Origin: Sycobia sp. Sy_11
Lineage: Eukaryota; Arthropoda; Insecta; Hymenoptera; Epichrysomallidae
DNA: 64,000 nt
Direction: 5' to 3'
NCBI GenBank assembly: GCA_018907035.1
Contig: JACCIC010000002.1
Location: 7,621,001-7,685,000, forward strand
The position numbers were made by a program, and so were the translations under genes. Shown here in pieces: positions 22,441 through 36,094 of this stretch (position 1 is its first letter; every line of letters begins with the position of its first letter). The notes under the pieces were generated by a model. It did not search any database, had not been told where the DNA came from, and saw nothing but the letters and a program-made list of their open reading frames with translations.

Positions 22441-25420
22441 CATTTTCGGATTACTCTGAAATTGACATTTATCGCTTCGATATTATGTTAAGTATATGAT
22501 TTTCCGCCTCCCTCCCTCCCCCCCACCGCATCGCCCTCCTCCCATCTGCATCGCGCTCTTTACCGCGTTCGCTTCCACATTATATCTGGGCGCTTGAACT
22601 GATTTCCTGCCGTGGCGTGCTCACATAGATGTCTAAACCTGCACTGCTTGAATTTAATTAAAAACTTACGATCTGCCGGGACGAACGACTTGAGAATGAT
22701 AACGTTAATTGTTTTTAGGTAGCAGTACGTTGTTCGACAAGCCGCCTAGCTTTTAAAGAAATCTCTGTGAAATCAAGTACCCCTTTGAAGTCTTTGCGTC
22801 TTTGATCACTTGTCGATATTCCGAATATATTTAATGACTATCGCAAATTACGCATGCACGAGCTAATACATGCATCCTTTAAGATATCGGGAAAAGCCAA
22901 GCAATTATTTATCTTGACATATTGAAAAGATGGGGAAGCCACCGAAAATATTCCAAGGTCTTCTCTTATATTGTAGCAGAATCAGAAAAAGAAAACAGTT
23001 TTTTTTCTTACATCACATCCAGAACTAACGACTGACCTTTGAAAAGATCTGTACACCTTCTTTTAATTAATTTTCAGGCTCTTCACTCTCAGGTGATATG
23101 AACAAAGATTTTACGTTGATGTTTTGTAAATCTCTTGAAAATGCGAATTCCATAGATGGTTTACACCCTAAAATTGACGAGTTAATTGAAAGACTAATAG
23201 GATACTGTTCGGGGATCAGGCTTGAGAGTTATTTCCATATAAATAAACATTAAAATTGAATGTGAAAAGATTCAAATTCAAAATTCAAATAAATTTTTCA
23301 ACAAAACTGATACATTATAGATAATTCACATAATTAATTAATAACATCTTTTATAAGAATTTGTAACTTTACGGAAAATAAGAGATTTTACACTAGGGCA
23401 TTAAATTAAGATTTAATATGATAAAGAAGGACATTAATCTGCATGAAGCCTACACATAAAATAAAATGAATCGTCCCAGTCGAACATTTCCCATATCAAT
23501 AACTTCTAGATTGAGATTTCATCGAAACAATTAAAATGAATAAAAATTTACGATAGTCGTGAAATATTTGAATGTATCGCGCCCCCTTTTATCGATTACC
23601 CATAGGCATGAAATTATACGATCTATTCTTCTCTCAATGTTTTATTAGGCTTTATTTCCCACTCTTTCTATCTCTCTCTCTTTCTTCTCTCTCTCTCTCT
23701 CTTTCTCTTTCTCTATTTTATCATATATGTACGAATATATTCTCTTATAAATTGTTGTAACTTGTTTCATATTTTATGTAATTCTATGTATTGATAATCT
23801 TGTCTATCAATTTCTTGTTATAAAAATGTAATACATTATTCTAATTTGTGCCGGTACTTATAAACAAATACACATATATCCATCTGTATATCTACCTCCC
23901 CCCTCCTCCTCTCTCTCTCTCTCTCTCTCATATGCTCCGCCCATTAGGAAATAAAACAATGCCTACCCATCTATTTTTCTCCATTACCTTTGGCTCTCTA
24001 ACACTGTCCCGCTCTACTTTTCTACGCTCACTAGATACGTGCATAAGTATCTGTGTGTGTGCGTGTGCACGCGCGCGGGCGAGCGCAGCTATTCTGTTTT
24101 CCGACCGCGATTAAACACCCCAGAAGCGCGCCGAATGTTATTCCGCGAGGTGTGCTCGCGTAGGTACACAGGAGAGCGGTGTTTTTGTACACCCACCCCC
24201 CATCTACTCGACCGCAGCAGTCCACATACTCGAGTGGGTCCAAAGCATTGTATCCCAGGAATTGCGGTATGTGTACGCCCTGTTCCTCCCTCTCTCCTTC
24301 TCTGACCCCCCCCTCTCTCTCTCTCTCCCCCTCTCGCTCGATCCGAAAGCCTTTAAAGGATCAAATAGATAAAAGTCGAGCCGTACAAGCATTATATCGG
24401 AATGGTGCTTTTTTCTTCCATACTTACGTATGCGCATGATGCGATATACCCGTATACGAACGACATAATATATCGGCAATTGGGCGGTACGGAGGGATGG
24501 GGGAGGAGCGCGCGAGACCCTCGAAACTAGATCGCCACTCGAAGCGCGCCGATAGCCCAGACCTATGGTAGGCGAGCTTTTCGCATCCGCCCGAGCGTTA
24601 CGTACGTTATGTCGATATGAGAGTGTTCAGTGTCGAGAGTCGCCGACGACGCCTCCTCGTTTTCTTCGCCGTTTGCCGATTTTACAAGAAGGGGTGGGAG
24701 ACGGGGGGGGGAGGCGAGGGACAGATGCCGCGCTCGAGGAATGGCTTTCGTCGAACTCGCAGAGCAATGCTAATGCAGTATCGGGAAATTCGTAAAGATT
24801 GGTTTTTCCCTCAGTACGTTCGTATTTATACGTGGGAGATTATTTATTCGTAGTTAACGATAGAATCCGTAAGCTGGATTAACGAACTGTCAAATCGGTT
24901 TGAAAAGGAGTAATAATGCTTGCATGTTCGAAATTATACATTTAATCTGCATTAAAAGCAGTAAGAATAATTAATAAAACCAATTAAGTCTATAAAATTA
25001 TTAATTATTAGTAAGTTTGTATATTATTAATATGGATTGGAGTGGGGTAAATTTTTTAGGGACAGAAGAAAAATATTCATGATGGTATCAGATTCACTAG
25101 CGGAAAACTGACGGTTTTGAAAGTCGGTATCGTAACTTAGGTGTATACGCCTACTTATTCATCTACTTATTCGTCTACTTGCGAGAGTCATTTAAATATG
25201 TGCGCCATCTACCTTCGTTATCTGTACAATTTCACTAAAATAAAATCACTATTTCATCAGTTTTATCAATTCAGGTGGATTATTATTGCTGCTCAATAAT
25301 TAGGTGATTACTGTCCCAGTTTCTCGAAATATCTATAAGCAAGCATGATTATATTTCAACAATTTTCAAAGTAAAAGTCGCATGCAGATAATGTGCCAGT
25401 GGTGATCTATTCCTTTAAAG
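22441..25420. other. Intronic stretch, no supported gene
   Basis: Contains CT-rich tracts at 23668-23716 and 23910-23929 and a GC-rich patch at 24050-24750. A 52-codon plus-strand frame at 23098 (MNKDFTLMFCKSLENANSIDGLHPKIDELIE in two parts) has a gene-like composition but no recognised family. Confidence 0.55.
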
Positions 25421-25422
25421 AA

Positions 25423-26636
25423 TCATTCGATACTATTTTTCAATTTTAAACAATCCGAAAAAATTGACAAATATATGCGAACAGTCATTTTAAATAGACT
25501 ATATATGCTTTTGAGCGAGAAAAATGACTTTCTCACATTATCGAATTCCCGCAGAATAAAGGTTTTCCAGAATTCGCACGTCACAATGCCCTGTGACAGG
25601 GCTTTGGCGAATATAACATAACCACATCGCACGACAAAGGAAGTACAGCAACGACCGAAGATCTTTTTCTTTGATCTGACGTTCATAATTCTTCTTTCGC
25701 ATATTCAGCTGTTTAAGATCAAGCGACTAGCTCAATCTTCATCCCTTCAAGACAGCCATTCGAAACAGTCTTGCCATTTTAAACTGCGTTCGCATTTATG
25801 GTTCTTTTATATACACTCAATACTTATAATAGTTATTTATAGTTTACCTATTTTTCCCCCTCTGTCTTGTGTATTAAATAAAGACATTATATTCAATGAT
25901 ACCGAATATTTCACAGAATACGCAATTTCAACGATTCTCTGGAATTAACCTCATTCGGAATCATCGTCATTATTATGAATCGTCTGCATCATCCAGACTC
26001 GGTTTAGTGCCAAGTCTTAAAATTCAGACTTCAAGAGGAAGGTGCCTGTAAAATTTATCATGGCACTTTTCGTCCATTAGCTATTAATAATACACGGTCT
26101 CAAAATGTTTCTGTACCCATATAGCCATCACATTCTTTTCTTTTCCATACAATTCTGTCAATTCTATCAAAATTTTTCCCTCGTTTTGGTAAAAAGATTT
26201 AATTGTTCCTCTGTCGAAGTCAAAAAAAAAAAAAAAAACACAAAATCACCTTTTTGATATCAGACGTATCGCCTTGTTGCCTGATCTGTCAAAACTTACC
26301 GCAGGAAGCAACGATTTTGGGTGATTAGCCTTAGAAACGTTTTAGACATTCGCCTAATATTGAATCAGCATCTTCAGATATATTCATGACATGCTACATA
26401 TGTCAAGCTTGTATTGACATGCTCTAATCTTTTGAATAAAAAAGAACGTCTGCATCCGATTTATCTTCGGTAATATTCCTTCAAAACTGAGATCACACTT
26501 TTCAAGTTTTAAATCGAGTGCAAAATTCAATTGTCTGTTTATTTTTTTTCCTGTACATTCTGTTAATTTCATACTAGAAAAGTATCTATGCCATAGGTGG
26601 AATAAATTATATTCGTTCGTTTTTCATTCTCTCTCT

Positions 26637-26694
<58 letters not shown>

Positions 26695-26820
26695 CATTCT
26701 ACATCTGCCTCTTTCTTCCTTTGCTTCACTTAAAACTATTTTCTCAATCCTCAATTTTACAAAATACGGAAATTGAAGTTTGGCCAATTTCATCAATGCA
26801 TTATTTGATATGTCAATAGC
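25423..26820 (-). pseudogene. Unassigned coding-like debris, minus strand
   Basis: Several minus-strand segments read like protein but are broken by stops and frame changes. Examples are RMKIELVA-type and RSKKKIFGRCC fragments (25423-25740), DFDRGTIKSFYQNEGKILIE then ELYGKEKNVMAIWVQKHFET (about 26100-26220), and INRQLNFALDLKLEKCDLSF (26470-26550). LMKLAKLQFPYFVKLRIEKI lies upstream at 26740-26800, beyond a (CT)n insertion. The order fits one decayed gene or transposon read right to left. No family was recognised. Some of these frames may be chance. Confidence 0.3.
26629..26692 (+). repeat. (CT)n microsatellite
   Basis: About 31 CT units with two short CCCT interruptions near the left end. 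Confidence 0.97.
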
Positions 26821-29107
26821 AAGTATTTCCTAAATTGTAGGAATATTCTAGTATACTTTTTAGTATCAGTAATAGGATATCCAAAATTTTGACAATAAAT
26901 TTTATTTTCAATCAAAAAAAATTGTTTCAAATGTTTTTCGTGTAGATAAAATTTTTTATATCAAACGGAAATACAGAAACGTAAAGCGGAAATATCTTCT
27001 AAATTTGTACTTCTAAATTCGAACGGTGACAATAAAAATTATCTTTCGTAAAGAAAAGAATCAGCATGCTCGAGGGGAAATAGTCTCGGAAGCAAATAAG
27101 TTGCATGAAAAATGACAAAAATTCCACGCGAACAATGGTGCAGAAAAATAGTTCTTCGAAACAAAAATAAAACGAAGTAAGGAAAAACATTCCGTAAACG
27201 AAGAACAAAAGTTGAAAGGGAAGAAGAGAGAGAGAGAGGGAGAGAGATCCGTCTCCATTGATGCGTGCATAGAGTGCTCTCGCAATCGCCTCGACAAACA
27301 TTTCGCCGGATAATGGAAGTAGTAATGAGGAGTAGTGTCGGCGGTCTGAAAAAAATCGCGACCGGAAAAAATACAGGATAGACGGCGAGGAGAGAAAATC
27401 ACTCGCGGGCCCGAGTCGAACAGAAAGACATAGACGAAGGACAGTGAGATAGAGAGAAGGAGAGAGAAAGCGAGAACGGGAACGCGAACGTCAACGACGT
27501 CGACGAGGAGGTCGAAGGAGGGTCCGGAGAAACTTTTTTCTTTTGCAATCGTCGGTACGGCTGCATTTTCCGGAACTGCAAGTGCAAGTGCGCGCACCTT
27601 TCGACTGTTCGAGAGCTTCTCTCCATTGTCCACGGGCAGCCCCCGAAAACACGGCCTTTCAGCGGCTGGGCAACTTTGCAACACCGCCCCCGCCCCCCCT
27701 CCCGGCCAAGCCTCCTCGAATTTTCTAGGTTATATACGCGAGCGAACCGATCCATCGCTCTCTATTGTTTCAAGAGCCCGCGATCCGAATTATTATTCGT
27801 GAGCTGCTTCATATATAACGGCGAGCTTCAAAGCTCGTGATAATTGAAAATTTTCCATTGTTATCGGGATTGGTGGTCGTGGCGCCGCGGTGAACGAATT
27901 GGCGTTAAGAGTAGGTTTACTTACAGGTAGTAACGTATTTTAATAAATTGGTAGAACGAAAAAAATTTGTCAATTTCCTGGTATAGTTACTTATCAGTCT
28001 CGCCCAGCCTATGAATAGACTGCGATAAAATTATACCAAGAGGGTCTCAAATTATAAAAATGAAGAAATATCCCCGAATCAAATTTAATTTTATAATTCT
28101 GACGTACTAATTTGTTAAAGAACAAGAACTCGTTGGGATCCGATACTACTCACTTCTACATTAATTTACTCCTGGCGGCGTATTGGCGATCTGGGCATCA
28201 AGGCCACCGATCACAATAGACTGTGTAATTTTCCGATAAGACAGCACTGACTATTGCACAGCGTGGTATCAAATCTAAATATAAATTTATCTTTTAGCGT
28301 TTGAAAAACTCAAATCAACTTTTAACATAATGTTTTCCTAATAGCAATTAAAATAATGTAAATATTGTCGATCGCCCTCTTTATTTCCCTGCGGACGTAA
28401 TTATACCGATCTGCTATTTATACTCTCCCTCTTTGCATATCGGTAATTTGTAATTTTCGTTGGCATTTTTTTTCCCTCCCCTCGCGACCTCATCAGCCCC
28501 CGTAGATTCGATCACACACTTGGCATTTTACCCGCGCGAAGATAATCATCTCGCTTTTACTCGGCTCGCCTCTAACCCAATTTCAAAATAAATCAAGGCA
28601 AACCTCGTTAGAAAGACTTATTTTTAATGGGCATGAATCGGAATTTTTCATTATCTAGGCTCGATAAAATGAATAAATTTGTGCTTGCTCAGGTTACGAG
28701 GTATTTGGTTTATATTTTTAAGCGCTTCTGTAATTCAGCAATCAATCGTAATTTCAATTTCTTTATCTGTCACTCAATACGTTCTCGGCAAAATTTGTAA
28801 ATGACAAATTTTTCTCACCCGGTGCTTGAATTATCAACATCTTTGGCCGGTACTGCAGTTGAAAGGGCCAAAGCTATCGGAAAGATCGATTTTATCACTG
28901 GGATCTCGCACCTTGTCGCCACGTTTATCTCGATCGTCAACTTTATCTCGGGAGCCGCAACAAAAGAAGAGGGGCGGGAGGGGGAACCGCAGAGAGCCCG
29001 CCGAGCGTCAGTTAAGTAATAACGGCCCGGTGCATACTGTAATACCAATTTAGCCTCCGTTCGCGCGTCGTCGTTGCGGCGACGCGGAATGATCGACGAG
29101 CCAAGAA

Positions 29108-29108
<1 letters not shown>
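26821..29108. other. Intronic stretch, no gene found
   Basis: 27200-27730 is purine-rich on the plus strand and gives a long minus-strand open frame rich in Leu, Ser and Phe without a recognisable domain. 27900-28780 is AT-rich. 28800-29090 is moderately GC-rich. Confidence 0.65.

Positions 29109-29156
<48 letters not shown>
29109..29156 (+). repeat. (TA)n microsatellite
   Basis: 24 TA units. Confidence 0.97.
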
Positions 29157-29160
<4 letters not shown>

Positions 29161-30490
29161 AGCAAGAATGCGCACCAAAATCACGCGGGAAATACTGACC
29201 TGAAACATAATTTACGGCTGGCGGAGGCGAGCTCGAGCCACGCTAATACGTACACATATATACTTTGTTCGCCGATTCGTTCGAGGTTCGATAATATTCA
29301 TTAAGGTTGTGGGGGGGAGGGGGGTATAAGAATCAGAAAAAATGTCCCGTGCAATTTATGTAAATGACAGTTTGTAAGATTTTACGTGCCAAATCGATTC
29401 TGAAAGGAGAGAATCATATCATCAAAAATTATTTTTCGCACGTTCATTAGGCGACGAGGAAGCTCAGATGTAGATAATTTGAAAAATAACGACAAATAGG
29501 GGAAAAACAAATGATAATGATAATAAAGAGAATAATAATTATAACAATAACAATGAATATGAATATAAATTAAAACTGCTAAACTTTTTCACAAAGGCTT
29601 CTCATAACGCGTAAAATGGCTTTAGGGATATTTTTGCCCAATATGGTATAATTAATACGTCTATCTTTATAAATCGAATTTGTTGGAGGAAAGTATAAAG
29701 TTGAAAAATCATTCTCTAGCCATACTAATTGACTATGTACTAGAGTCCTGAACATGAAACCGTTCAATACTTTGACACCCAAACGCAATCAGTTATTATC
29801 GGGATCGGTTTGTACGTGAGATAATTTATTCTCGCAATAGTAGGTTATTTGTTTCGATTGGTCGTGGAATGAATTTAAATCAAAATGAATAATCGCTAAT
29901 AATGCATATATATATATATATATACATACATATGAGATCGATAAAATTTACCGCCCTCTACAAACACCTACCCCTCCTCAGTGGCTATAACCTGCTATAA
30001 CCCAATTAGCTTTCTGATTAGAGGGGGTCCGGGCTGAGGCATAAAAAGTAAATTGTAAAGTTAGATTAGACCGAGCAGATAATAGGTATATATCCGCTTA
30101 AGCTGGCGGTAATTGCATCGGGAAAGTCACAAATTTTAAGATAATTCAAGGACTATAAAAGCCAGATCGCTTAATGTCTTAATGATATAATGAACTTTTC
30201 ATGATTAAAAAACTGCCTGATTTCCAGCTAATGGAGTTCTTGATTTTCTTCGTGTAAAAAAAAATGGATGAATATTATCACCGACTGGTATATCCTCGTG
30301 AATTTTCATATATATATATATTGTCGTATGCTTAAAGTGATATGTTTCTCTCGTCTGTCATTTTATTTTTCTACATATCTAAAAATGGAATTTCCCGCAT
30401 TCTGAGACTCAAGCACAATTTTCTACTCCTGTTTTGTTGGCGTAAAATCCTCTTCGCTATGACGGCAGAGAAGAGTCCGTGGCTCTCTCA

Positions 30491-30535
<45 letters not shown>

Positions 30536-31163
30536 CGCCAATCAGAAAATAGAATTTTGCGTATAATCTTCTCTACCTGTATGTCATTATTTGGATATAA
30601 AAATTCGAATAATTTTCATTTTATCATAAAAACATTATATGTTTATTAAAATTTGGTTTTAAAAATAAAAATCTTCATTTTGCTCACAAATTACTTTACT
30701 CCATAATCGTTAACCGTTTTTCATACTCCATTATTGTTGCAAAATTAGCAGTTCGAGTTCATTTTTCACCGCTCCCATAAAACTCTATCAATTTCAATGT
30801 TCCAATGTTATCGAATTCTAAATGTGCGGGGTTGAGGGGGGGGGGGATTATTTTTCGTAAAAACGTGGCCACGTTAATGTGCCGCGCGAGACATCTTAAT
30901 ATTATGTATGTATTACGTTGAAACTTAGCGAAATTGAATTTTCCGTTAGCCAAAGTCGTATGCTTAGACTTTTAAGTTTGGACATTAATCTTCGCGGATA
31001 CTATACAGAAATTCCCACGGGAAATTCCTCATTAGTTTTACGAGGGAGCATTTTCGGTATACACATTTCAGCGAGCGGACGTAGTAAAAAAACACAGGAG
31101 GGGGGGGGATGGCAACACCAAGAGGTCCGTTAGATGTCCGAGTACGGAACGGCGGCAAAACAG

Positions 31164-31194
<31 letters not shown>

Positions 31195-34100
31195 AACGAG
31201 AAAAGTACTTTTATGCCGCGTTTTAACAGCTCTCTTTCGACGGATTTTCTACTGCCGTTTCTAGGCGCTATTTCAAATGTTCCGATAGTCGTCGTGAATT
31301 TCTCCACAGGAGCGCGCCAGTGAGAAAGGACTTGCAGGTGTCTTAACGCACGGACTTTACTACTGTTAGTCTTGAACATCGAATATAGAGTCACAATAAT
31401 CATACAGCAGGAACTACGGAGCTTTAGCCACGTCCCGTTCCTTTTATGATTGTCTGATTGACGTTGGAAGCAAATGGATGGCTTAAACATTTTTTGTCTT
31501 CTTAGTCTTGCGAGTTGAGCAATGCTGTAAATACACGTTTGTACTGTCATTCAAAACAAAGTTATCTTTACAAGTTGGGTTATAAAAAAATTATATATAG
31601 CGAGAAATAATTTATGATAAAAAATGAAAATATTAGTCCAGCAACTTGATCGCAGGTTGCAAAGAAAAATCATTAAAAAAATCCCATATTTCTAGGAAAA
31701 TTTAGAAGCGAACCTTCGAAAATTTAAGTACTGTAATTTTTCAGTTTTTCTGCAGCCTACCATAAACTGGGTAACAACCGAGTACTGTACACTTTGCTAG
31801 AAATTTTGTCTGACTGCATAATCGGAAGAGAAAGTAATAATAGATAAAAAAAAAATTTCGCCCTAACTAAGAGTTACATTCCGTTCTTGAGATCCGTCGA
31901 ATTCAAGTTCTAGCGATCAAAGTGACACTGACCACGCGCTCGGGCTCCTCGGACGTTTATATTTATAACGTTTTAATACCTTGCGAATTCACGCAGCGGC
32001 GTGTAATGAGAACGAGAATGAGAGGGAGCGACAGACAGAGGAAGGAATAGAGAGAGAGAGAGAGAGAGAGAGACAGCAAGAAAGAGAAGAAAAGCGCGCG
32101 CTTAATGCCAATCCACGGAAAAACGGGGGAAGGGGGCGCAAAATCAAAAAGCTTAAATAAGCACGAAATAACTCGTTTCCCCTCTCCCCCACCCCTTGCC
32201 CGTCGTCTGCCCGTGTCTCGCCTGCAACCTCGACCCGCTTTATACCGACCCGAGGCCCCCTTCCATCTCTCTCGATCTCTCGTCGTCGTCTTCGCTGCCC
32301 GGGAGAACTCGCAGCATCCGGGAAACGAACGAACGAACGTAGCGCGCTCTCTTTCGCACGCTTACCAGGGAAGTAGAGCGGGAACAGAAACAACAACAAC
32401 AACAACAACAACAACAAGCGAAACATGTAAGGAACCGCGGCGTACCGTTGATTTTAAAATGGCGAAAGACTCCGAGGGAGTGCGAGACCCCGTCGCGTCC
32501 TTCCCAAGGTGGTCGCCCGTCAACCATCGACTTTCGCACGCGGCGCTTTTATAACGCTAAGCCACCACGGGGAGCTTTATTAATATCGACCACCGAAGTA
32601 GGGGAGGAGAGGTTGAGGAGAGCGATGGAGTGGTGGTGGGGAGGGGGGGCGATGGTTATAAGCTCAGCTATAGCCGCCCGTAAAAGCTCGGCCGGACGCA
32701 GCGCGCGCCGTAAAAATACGTCTCTCCGTCCGCTGCCGTCGGAGATTTCCGATTTCCTCCTCCACCTCCACCCCCCCCCCGCACCCGGCCGACCATTTGC
32801 CTTCCGCGGCTTTTAACGTTTGCAATTTGCGAACGAAGCGGGTTAATTTTCATCATATATATATATATATTTACACGCGGCGAATGGGGAGCGAGCGATG
32901 CTTGTCGATAAATTGAATAATGGCGGGTGGGGAATAGGGGGCCGAGTCGTGATTTCGGAAGAACAGGCCGACATTCTGTAAAAAAAAAAAACGATTACGC
33001 GAACGCAACATAAAGCGATTTTATAAAGATTGTGTATCTTTACGAGACAAGACGATCAATTTTCGTGCGTTTTAAATGTTTTGCTCTTAATTTTTCTCAA
33101 GAAGCGTCGTTCTCGATCTGGAGTATGTGAGAAGTGCTGGCTTTACGCGCATGTTCATAAATTAAGTAGCTTGTACATACTATGCATGAGTAATAACTTT
33201 CGGAACACGCAAGACAATTTATTCTCTTGTTTTCCGATCAATTGACAATTGATGTCTGACCAGCTAAAAATCATCGTTGACAAACTACTATATCGTACTT
33301 CGTTGTACGCCACAATAGCCGTAAAACCACGTTGAAGTCGTAATTTTGAAACGAGTGTTGTGTAAAATAACATTTGTACCTCGGCCGCAGAACTTTTCGA
33401 CCTCGTGTCATATGTAGCAATCCTTCGAACCGGCTTCGAAAGGCCTCGGACGCTATTTACCGCGCAAGGTCGTAAAGCTCCAGTTTACGGCCTATAAGCA
33501 AGAAAGGCACTGTTTGAATACCACGATCAAGTTGATAAAAATACTAGATATTGCCAAAATTCGATCAGACGGTAAGCAAGTTTTTAAGTGAATACAATAT
33601 TATGTGCGAACTTTAAAAAGCAAAGAAGAGCTTTAACTAAAGTTGCATTCTAACTGAACCTTCAAGATTTATTCGGATATCCTTCGAATCGCTATATTAC
33701 TATGGGAAAAAATACAAAATTTAATAGATCTACGTCAGTTCTGACTTAAATTAACTTTCAAAAAATAAATTACGCTAGATTAAAATAATGGTCAATGGAT
33801 ATAAATTTCTAGAATAACTAACGGTTTCTAAATATGATGTTAAATAATTATCTACGATCAAAAATAATCATGAATTTAACAAAATTAAAGGTTATTATTA
33901 TTATTATCCGAGATAAGCGCAAATTTACGTAATATTTAAAAAAAAAGATTATTTGAATTTGTCAATAATCATCAGAGTTATCAGGTTAAAATAATTTTTC
34001 CTACTGTTATTGTTCGCAAAGTACCATTTTGCGCACGACCGTGAATGGGAAGAATTTCTTATTCCCACACGATTCGTTCCACTTTTGATGCGACAACAAA

Positions 34101-34362
34101 TAGTATACGATAACCATGGGCAAATGAAAACTATACTTACATCCCGCACTCGCGTCACAATGTACCGCGGTATTTTGAATTTTTACGAGCATTATCATAT
34201 TAAATATTTTTCCCTTACTGAAATTATACTCAACCAACATTTTTTTTTGTAATAGAAACATTTGTTAATAAGTTTTTAATAGTAAATCTTCATTATCACA
34301 ATTTTGATACGTTGATAACGTCGTTATCTATATCATCGACTCAAATTCTTTATCCGCGTAAC
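29157..34362. other. Intronic stretch, no supported gene
   Basis: Contains (CT)n at 30492-30533, (CA)n at 31164-31186 and a GC-rich block at 32000-32900 with an (AAC)n run. A minus-strand frame at 31197-31550 runs about 118 codons before entering the (CA)n tract. It is rich in basic residues and unlike any family recognised. Confidence 0.55.
32389..32416 (+). repeat. (AAC)n trinucleotide repeat
   Basis: About nine AAC units. Read in frame it gives Thr or Gln/Asn runs depending on phase, with no supported gene. Confidence 0.95.
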
Positions 34363-34373
34363 AATATATATAT

Positions 34374-34426
<53 letters not shown>
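34363..34426 (+). repeat. Compound (TA)n(GA)n microsatellite
   Basis: TA units with one phase slip (TATAATAT) at 34381-34386, then about 10 GA units. The arrangement is the same as at 4343-4430. Confidence 0.95.
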
Positions 34427-36027
34427 TATATTCTTTTCTTTGCGACTCACTCGCCCCGCCCCCCTCACCCAATGATCACGGTCAGCAGTAATAAAATTAA
34501 CGACCGAATGGATTATATTGCCATTCTATCACGAATGTACATTATTTATACAAGTATAGGAAGAAGAGATCCGCCGCCGTCGTCGCCCCCCCCCCGTCTT
34601 GCCCGCGGAGAATTCCCCAGCTCAAAGCGACAGAGGGCGGGGGCGTGGGAGAACGGGCGCCAACTCAGCAGCGAAGTTCTTGCCTTCCGGCACGGAGGAG
34701 AGAAAAAAAAAATAGCTACAGCGAGCGGGGAGGATGCGGGAGAAAAACCACGACACTTATACGCCAGTTGCTGAGCAAGCCAGTGCGAGAGTCACGTATG
34801 GAATACTAAGCGCGATATACGCTCGTGCTTGTGTGTGTGTGTGTGTGTTTTTGTGTGACTGAGTTGGTACATTATGATAGATATATAACTCACTCGCTAC
34901 TACTAGACGCCGCTATATTTAGAAACCATACGGTGCAGAAAGCTGCAATGAACTCCCATTCACCGAGTCGAGGAGTTCGAGGGTGCCGGTAGCGTAGCGG
35001 GGGCGACGGATGGGGAGGGGGGGGGGGAGTGGAAACACGTATACACGTACAAGAGGCCGCCCGAAGCCCGATGGCCCTGAGGCGGTTGGCTTTTGTAAAA
35101 GTGCCGTTCGAATGAGCTTTCAGCGGCCCCTCCTCGCGCGGATTTATTCGACAGTTTATTGGGATTAGCGCTCGTGACGTCAACGGGCAAATATGGCCAG
35201 AGGCGTCGGGCGGGCGTATAGAGCCGTCCGCGTTACACGAGTACGATGGAATATTAATGCTCGCGATGCTGCAGACTGCGAAGTCATTAATTTGCAATGC
35301 AAAACGAATGCAAGGATGTGGAAAATATGTTGAGCTCCAGATGCTGTACTTGAACGATAGGCTGAACAATGCGCGTTTTGTTTGTTTTTTTTTTGTTGTT
35401 TTTTTTTCTTTGTAAAGTTTCTTCACTAGCACGATATCTGACAGTCAAATTGAGATAATGAATAAATGATAATTCATTAATTTTTAATATTTCGCTTCTA
35501 GCGCGCCATGGACTGCAAAAGTAAATATAAAAATACATAGAATTTTGATTAGAATTATAAAATTGTGAATCAATGATATACTCCCAGTGAATGTTTTTCG
35601 ACTTCTCCCGATTTTCTCGCATATCTATTCGTCAAAATTAATTTTGTTACAGTTTTTGTTTTTCCTCGTACTCAATAGGGCAATAATGAAAATGAACTTC
35701 ATTCCATATTTTTCACCCATAACTAACGTTTTTATTAATTATTAAAATTAAAAAAAGTAAATAATAAGACTTCTTACATCTGTTGCAAGCTTTTAATATG
35801 CGTAGAAGGTAACACAGGGGTACTAATGACCTAATTCTTCTACTTTTAATTATTGCCATTAGAGGGCGTATCATAGTTTATAGCTCATGCGTTGTAACCG
35901 TGTAGTATGTTTTACTCGTTGGGTTTTTGGTCTTTGATTTTTTTTTAATATAAACCATTTCTGATATTAAGATCGTTACTGCTACACATATTTTCGAGAA
36001 TATTTTGATTGCAAATTCCTCAATTAT

Positions 36028-36030
<3 letters not shown>
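34427..36030. other. Intronic stretch, no gene found
   Basis: 34560-35290 is GC-rich with C and G homopolymers and a (GT)n tract at 34829-34848. A minus-strand frame across 34890-35432 has no recognised domain. 35290-36030 is AT-rich. Confidence 0.65.

Positions 36031-36091
<61 letters not shown>
36031..36091 (+). repeat. (TA)n microsatellite
   Basis: About 30 TA units, the longest pure TA run in the window. Confidence 0.97.

Positions 36092-36094
<3 letters not shown>

Noticed and set aside
27061..27755. Minus-strand frames of 207 and 118 codons
   Set aside because: Leu/Ser/Phe-rich translation of purine-rich DNA, with no family match.
34890..35432. 180-codon minus-strand frame
   Set aside because: Pro and Ser runs from C homopolymers. 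No domain or splice support.
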